NCBI RefSeq assembly: GCF_000716875.1
Contig: NZ_JNWQ01000015.1
Span: 27,286 to 91,285, forward strand
DNA from: Streptomyces novaecaesareae
Lineage (GTDB): Bacteria > Actinomycetota > Actinomycetes > Streptomycetales > Streptomycetaceae
DNA: 64,000 nt
Direction of reading: 5' to 3'
Each line of letters opens with the position of its first letter. Positions within the stretch are counted from its first letter, which is position 1. Positions 60,767-64,000 of the stretch are shown piece after piece. The notes below the pieces were generated by a model. The model was not told the origin of the DNA, did no database searches, and worked only from the letters and a program-made list of their open reading frames with translations. The translations under genes were made by a program, and so were the position numbers.

Positions 60767-61447
60767 ATGGATGAGCCGAACTATGTGCTGGGCAATGTCC
60801 GCGACGATCCGCTCTGGAACTCCGGCGACTGGGACGGATTCAGCCGGTTCTGGGAGAATCTGCCACTGGACGGCCACATGGGGGACGGCGGGACGTACCG
60901 GCGCCGGAAATACTCCGCTATTTCGTACGAACTGGACGGCGGCGCGATCCGGCCGCTCGACACCGGGGGCTTTCTGCAGAGCAAGGAGATCAACCGGCTG
61001 AACGGCGGTGTCGTCCGCCGCTTCGAGCCGGTCGACCGGAGACTGCTGGACACCCCCGTGCTCCGTCGGCTGCTGGCCCGCTTCGCCGCACGCATCGCCG
61101 ACGGCGTGCCGGACGACCGGCCGGCCGCCCCGGTCCGCCGGGTGAACCTCCACCAGCACCGGATCACCGCCACCGGGGTGGAGCCCGGCAACCCGACCCC
61201 CGAGGGCGTCCACCGCGACGGCGTCGAGCACATCGTCATGATGCTGGTCGCCCGGAGGGACGTCTCGGGCGGGACCAGCACCCTGTACGACAACGCCGGA
61301 ACGCCGCTGCTCACCCGCACCATGACCGAGCCGGGCGACTTCATCCTCCTCGACGACCGCACCTGCCTGCACTCCGCGTCCCCGGTCGCGGTGGCCCCGC
61401 CGGCCACCGAGGGGCACCGCGACATGTTCTTCCTCGAATTCTGCTGA
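60767..61447 (+). CDS. 2OG-Fe dioxygenase family protein (isoleucine-hydroxylase-like)
   Basis: A 226-residue oxygenase of the pfam10014 2OG-Fe dioxygenase type, the family of amino-acid 4-hydroxylases such as isoleucine dioxygenase. The metal motif is PEGVHRDGVEH (HxD), the distal His is in TCLHSASPV, and the 2OG Arg in GHRDMFFLEF. RVNLHQHRITA is the strand before the motif. The start is uncertain: ATG 60767 has GGGA three bases upstream; ATG 60752 is in the same frame. It likely hydroxylates a free amino acid before peptide assembly. Confidence 0.82.
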   Translation: MDEPNYVLGNVRDDPLWNSGDWDGFSRFWENLPLDGHMGDGGTYRRRKYSAISYELDGGAIRPLDTGGFLQSKEINRLNGGVVRRFEPVDRRLLDTPVLRRLLARFAARIADGVPDDRPAAPVRRVNLHQHRITATGVEPGNPTPEGVHRDGVEHIVMMLVARRDVSGGTSTLYDNAGTPLLTRTMTEPGDFILLDDRTCLHSASPVAVAPPATEGHRDMFFLEFC

Positions 61448-61495
61448 CCTCGGCGTTCGGCCGACCTCGGCGCCCTGCCGACCTCGGCGTCCGGC
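61445..61495. repeat. 17-nt tandem repeat, three units, starting with the stop codon
   Basis: TGACCTCGGCGTTCGGC (61445-61461; TGA is the dioxygenase stop), CGACCTCGGCGCCCTGC (61462-61478) and CGACCTCGGCGTCCGGC (61479-61495). Confidence 0.9.
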
Positions 61496-61558
61496 CGCCA
61501 GTCGGGCCGTGCCATCCCGTAGCCCACCGCGACTTCCGTTGACGGAGACCGACGCCCC

Positions 61559-61843
61559 ATGAGCCCGGTACACCCCGCCCCCACCCCCGACCTCCTCCGC
61601 GCGATCTGGTGCGAACTCCTCGGACTGGACCGGGTCGACGACGAGGCGAGCTTCTTCACCCTCAGCGGCAGCTCCGTCGACGCGCTCCGCCTGGTCGACC
61701 GGGTCCGCACCGCCTTCGGGCTGGCGATCACCGTCCGGACGGTGATCGAGGCGCCGACGGTGGCCCTGCTCGCCGAGGCCCTCCGTTCGGCCCCGCCGGC
61801 CCCCGCCCGGCCGAGCCTGACCGAGAGCAGGCGCGCCGAGTGA
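61559..61843 (+). CDS. free-standing carrier protein
   Basis: A 94-residue acyl/peptidyl carrier protein. The attachment segment reads ASFFTLSGSSVDALRLVDRV, with GSS in place of the usual GGxS, so the phosphopantetheine Ser is probably the second Ser (near residue 39). Helix 1 (DLLRAIWCELLGLD) and the C-terminal helix (TVALLAEALRS) are normal. It follows the 2OG dioxygenase and may carry the amino acid that this enzyme hydroxylates. The loading enzyme could be any of the A domains. Confidence 0.8.
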   Translation: MSPVHPAPTPDLLRAIWCELLGLDRVDDEASFFTLSGSSVDALRLVDRVRTAFGLAITVRTVIEAPTVALLAEALRSAPPAPARPSLTESRRAE

Positions 61844-61999
61844 GCCGAGCACGGACGGCCGGGCCGCGCCGTCCCCCGGACTGACCGGGCCCGGCGCGGC
61901 CCGACCGGGCCCAGCACACACCTGATCAGCCCTGCCCTCGCCCGCGACGAGCGGCTGCCGCTGATCGGGAGACGAGCACCACCAACGGGGGGAACGGGG

Positions 62000-62389
62000 A
62001 TGAACAGCGATCACATTGCCGCGCCCGCGCGGTCCGACCTGGGGCGCGCCTACCGCGAGCGATTGGCCCGCGACGCGGTCCGGATCGACGACCTGACCGG
62101 GGAGGCGACCGCCGACCGGCTGCTGCGGATCACCTACCGCGGCAGGCTCCTTCCGACGCCGGTGTTCCTCTCCGCCGCCGAACGGGCCGCGCTGGTACGG
62201 GACCTCGGGACGGTCCACCGCCTGCTGACCGAGTTGCCCCAGCGCCTCCACGACGGCTCGGTGGGCGCCCTGGCCGACGCCCTCGGCCTCACGCCCTCGC
62301 AGCGGAGGCAGCGGACCCTGCTCCTCAAACCGGTCCTCTCGCACCGCGGCATCGGCATCGTGCCCGGCGAGGAGCCCGACCGGCCCTAA
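62000..62389 (+). CDS. small protein of unknown function, possibly an N-terminal fragment
   Basis: A 129-residue soluble protein. TADRLLRITYRGRLLPTPVFLSAAERAALVRDLGTVHRLLTELPQRLHDG reads like the N-terminal helical domain of a longer protein found in actinobacterial clusters, and the sequence ends abruptly after GIGIVPGEEPDRP. Beyond the stop the DNA turns AT-richer and non-coding, so the rest of the gene is not present in another frame. GGGGAACGGGG precedes the ATG. Function unknown. Confidence 0.55.
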   Translation: MNSDHIAAPARSDLGRAYRERLARDAVRIDDLTGEATADRLLRITYRGRLLPTPVFLSAAERAALVRDLGTVHRLLTELPQRLHDGSVGALADALGLTPSQRRQRTLLLKPVLSHRGIGIVPGEEPDRP

Positions 62390-62502
62390 TCGACCCGGTC
62401 TCGGCCACTCTCAATATTATTCCCGCAACGAGATTTCTTCGTGATATTGCCGTACGCCCGCAACATGTGCAATTCACCCGGAAACGTCCACGCCATATCT
62501 GC

Positions 62503-62581
62503 CGGTTTGGCGAGGCTTTCCCTGGGTACCCGGCGCGCGGCCGGTCGACGCCGACGACCAGGCCAAACCGCCCCCAGGGAA
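62503..62581. promoter_or_regulatory. two interleaved 9-bp inverted repeats
   Basis: CGGTTTGGC (62503-62511) pairs with GCCAAACCG (62562-62570); TTCCCTGGG (62518-62526) pairs with CCCAGGGAA (62573-62581). The order A-B-A'-B' cannot nest. They lie just upstream of the regulator promoter and may be operators or a pseudoknot-forming RNA element of an upstream transcript. Confidence 0.6.
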
Positions 62582-62597
62582 TCCCCGACGATCACCC

Positions 62598-62626
62598 TTG
62601 ACATGCCCCAGCCCACAAAATACTCT
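62598..62626 (+). promoter_or_regulatory. promoter with consensus -35 and -10
   Basis: TTGACA (62598-62603), 17 bases, TACTCT (62621-62626). This is a strong housekeeping-sigma promoter in an AT-richer pocket, pointing toward the StrR-type gene. Its transcript would begin about 62633, leaving a leader of about 130 bases with a GGAGGTG and a small open frame. Confidence 0.75.
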
Positions 62627-62760
62627 CCGATACGGAGGTGAATCAGCCGGAAGGCAAATGAAAGTGCCCGATATTATGCGGCACATCACCGGTCAGCCGA
62701 CGGCGCATATTCAGGCGGAACTAATCAGCACCGACTTCCCCTGCGGTTTCCATTCGTCCA

Positions 62761-63822
62761 GTGAAGGTGAAATTGCACAGCGAAGGGCGTTCGACCCCCA
62801 CTCCAGACAGTGCCGTCCAGATCGCTCGTCGTTCATGGAAGATGACGGTGGAAACCGTCCGGATCGACCGGATCCGGCCGGCCGACTCCCCCCGACTCGA
62901 CGGCGAGGACCCCGACCACATACGACTCCTGGCCGAATCCGACGCCACCCTCCCGCCGATCCTGGTCCACCGCGAATCCATGCGGGTCATCGACGGGATG
63001 CACCGGCTGCGCGTCGCCCAGTTACGCGGAGACACCGAGGTGCCCGTCGAGTTCTTCGACGGCACCGAACTGGAGGCCTTCATCCGGGCCGTCCAGCTGA
63101 ACGTCACGCACGGACTGCCGCTCTCGCTCGCCGACCGCGAGTCCGCCGCCGCCCGCATCCTCGAATCCGGCGACAGCTGGTCGGACCGGGCCATCGCCCG
63201 GATGACCGGCCTCAGCGCCCCCACCGTCGCCCGGATCCGAGCCCGCTCCCTGCCCGACGACCACGCCGAGGCCCAGTCCAGGATCGGCCGCGACGGCCGG
63301 GTGCGACCGCTCAACACCACGGCCGGCCGCCTGCGGGCCGGCGAACTCATCGCCTCCGAACCGAACCTGAGCCTGCGTGAGATCGCCAGACGAGCCGGGA
63401 TCTCCGTCGGCACGGCCCGGGACGTCCGGAAACGCCTGAGCCGCGGCGAGGACCCGATCCCGGCCCGCTTCCTCCCCGGCCCGCACCCGGCACCCGACCC
63501 CGCTGCCGGACCGCTCGACCCCTCCGGCCCCCCGGCCGCCGATCCCGGCCCCGACCCGATGGACGGTTCCTACGTGTCCGACCTCAACAGCCTCCAGAAG
63601 GACCCGTCCCTACGGCTGACCGGCAGCGGCCGGTTCCTCCTCCGCTGGCTCAGCTTCCACGCCATCAGCCAGGAGAACCGCGCCAGCCTCATCAGGTCGC
63701 TCCCGGCGCACAACAAGGCCCGGATCGCCTACATGGCCAAGTGTTGTAGCCGCTGGTGGGCCGAATTCGCGAACGATCTGGAACAGCCGCAGGAACTCCG
63801 CGACATCCCCAAGACCGGCTGA
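62761..63822 (+). CDS. StrR-type ParB-fold pathway activator with a TTA codon
   Basis: A 353-residue cluster-situated regulator of the StrR/NovG type. The ParB-like N-terminal domain is clear: IRPADSPRLDGEDPDHIRLLAES, then LPPILVHRESMRVIDGMHRLRVAQLRGD and NVTHGLPLSLADR. A helix-turn-helix follows (WSDRAIARMTGLSAPTVARIRAR), and a second (LREIARRAGISVGTARDVRKRL). Codon 88 is TTA (63022-63024), the rare bldA-dependent leucine codon. GTG 62761 is used here; ATG 62842 fits the conserved core start equally. Three matching operators lie upstream of cluster operons, so this protein should switch the cluster on. Confidence 0.88.
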   Translation: MKVKLHSEGRSTPTPDSAVQIARRSWKMTVETVRIDRIRPADSPRLDGEDPDHIRLLAESDATLPPILVHRESMRVIDGMHRLRVAQLRGDTEVPVEFFDGTELEAFIRAVQLNVTHGLPLSLADRESAAARILESGDSWSDRAIARMTGLSAPTVARIRARSLPDDHAEAQSRIGRDGRVRPLNTTAGRLRAGELIASEPNLSLREIARRAGISVGTARDVRKRLSRGEDPIPARFLPGPHPAPDPAAGPLDPSGPPAADPGPDPMDGSYVSDLNSLQKDPSLRLTGSGRFLLRWLSFHAISQENRASLIRSLPAHNKARIAYMAKCCSRWWAEFANDLEQPQELRDIPKTG

Positions 63823-63881
63823 CCCGCATGTCCGGGGCCGGCCGACCCGCCCGTCCGCCGCCCGGAAGCGCCGGTAAACGC

Positions 63882-63918
63882 GAAGAACCCCCATCCGGGA
63901 CCCGGATGGGGGTTCTTC
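63882..63918. terminator. perfect 18-bp hairpin terminator of the rRNA operon
   Basis: GAAGAACCCCCATCCGGG, one base, then its exact complement. It follows the 5S rRNA 3' end on the minus strand by about ten bases and also lies 60 bases past the StrR-type gene, so it can stop both. Confidence 0.92.
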
Positions 63919-63926
63919 AGAAGAAT

Positions 63927-64000
63927 TGTTCGGCGGCGTCCTACTCTCCCACAGGGTCCCCCCTGCAGTACCATCGGCGCTGTGAGGCTTAGCTTCCGGG
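63927..64000 (-). rRNA. rrf: 5S ribosomal RNA, 3' part
   Basis: The minus strand reads CCCGGAAGCTAAGCCTCACA, then the GCGCCGATGGTACTGCAGGG segment and GAGAGTAGGACGCCGCCGAA, which is the conserved 3' two thirds of streptomycete 5S rRNA. The 5' end is outside the window. An rRNA operon therefore reads leftward into this window and ends at the hairpin 63882-63918. Confidence 0.95.

Overview
The window is very GC-rich DNA of the Streptomycetaceae type (Streptomyces, Kitasatospora or a close relative). Third codon positions are strongly G/C, GTG starts are frequent, and the right edge carries the 3' end of a Streptomyces-like 5S rRNA gene on the minus strand with its terminator. All assignments come from reading motifs by eye; no database search was possible.

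Left arm, about 1-24,000: ordinary chromosomal and accessory genes. They include a beta-propeller protein tail, a uridine-kinase-like P-loop protein, a Nei2-type DNA glycosylase, a universal stress protein, a secreted M43 metalloprotease, an LLM-type flavin oxidoreductase and several regulators. A flavin redox locus follows (histidine kinase and response regulator, ferric-reductase-like membrane flavoprotein, FMN-binding lipid-anchored or secreted protein, ApbE). This arm also carries much decay: a truncated GlxA-type regulator at a rearrangement junction, a frameshifted NarL-type kinase/regulator pair, and an alpha-hydroxy-acid oxidase that has lost its catalytic segment in frame. Then come an MFS exporter, a phytoene-desaturase-like oxidoreductase, a secreted five-repeat cysteine protein and a nuclease-like protein.

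Right arm, about 24,100-63,800: a large biosynthetic gene cluster of a kind I cannot match to a named product. It contains: a KamA-type radical SAM aminomutase coupled to an aminotransferase; a C-A-T-C-A-T-TE NRPS with a free carrier protein and an asymmetric ABC exporter pair; a methyltransferase and a FemAB/GNAT-like acyltransferase; a PGM1-type ATP-grasp peptide ligase, a catalytically dead adenylation-carrier protein and an amidinotransferase; a ten-kilobase operon (MbtH, C-T, A, O-carbamoyltransferase, 2OG oxygenase, KAS III-like enzyme, FAD oxidase, formyltransferase); an A-T, second ATP-grasp and caspase/CHAT-like operon; a second 2OG dioxygenase; a carrier protein; and a StrR-type ParB-fold activator. 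The expected product is a modified short peptide carrying guanidino, carbamoyl and hydroxyl groups, built by NRPS modules and ATP-grasp ligases together. This is inference.

Regulation can be read in the sequence. The StrR-type gene contains a single TTA codon (likely bldA control) behind a clear -35/-10 promoter. Three inverted repeats of the form GTTCAACTG-N11-CAGTTGAAC, matching the known StrR operator architecture, lie one each upstream of the three long minus-strand operons. This ties the region into one regulon.

A second theme is structural. Short tandem repeats (9 to 35 nt units) are seeded on the stop codons of at least seven genes across the window and fill many spacers, and related repeats enter coding sequence in two cluster genes.
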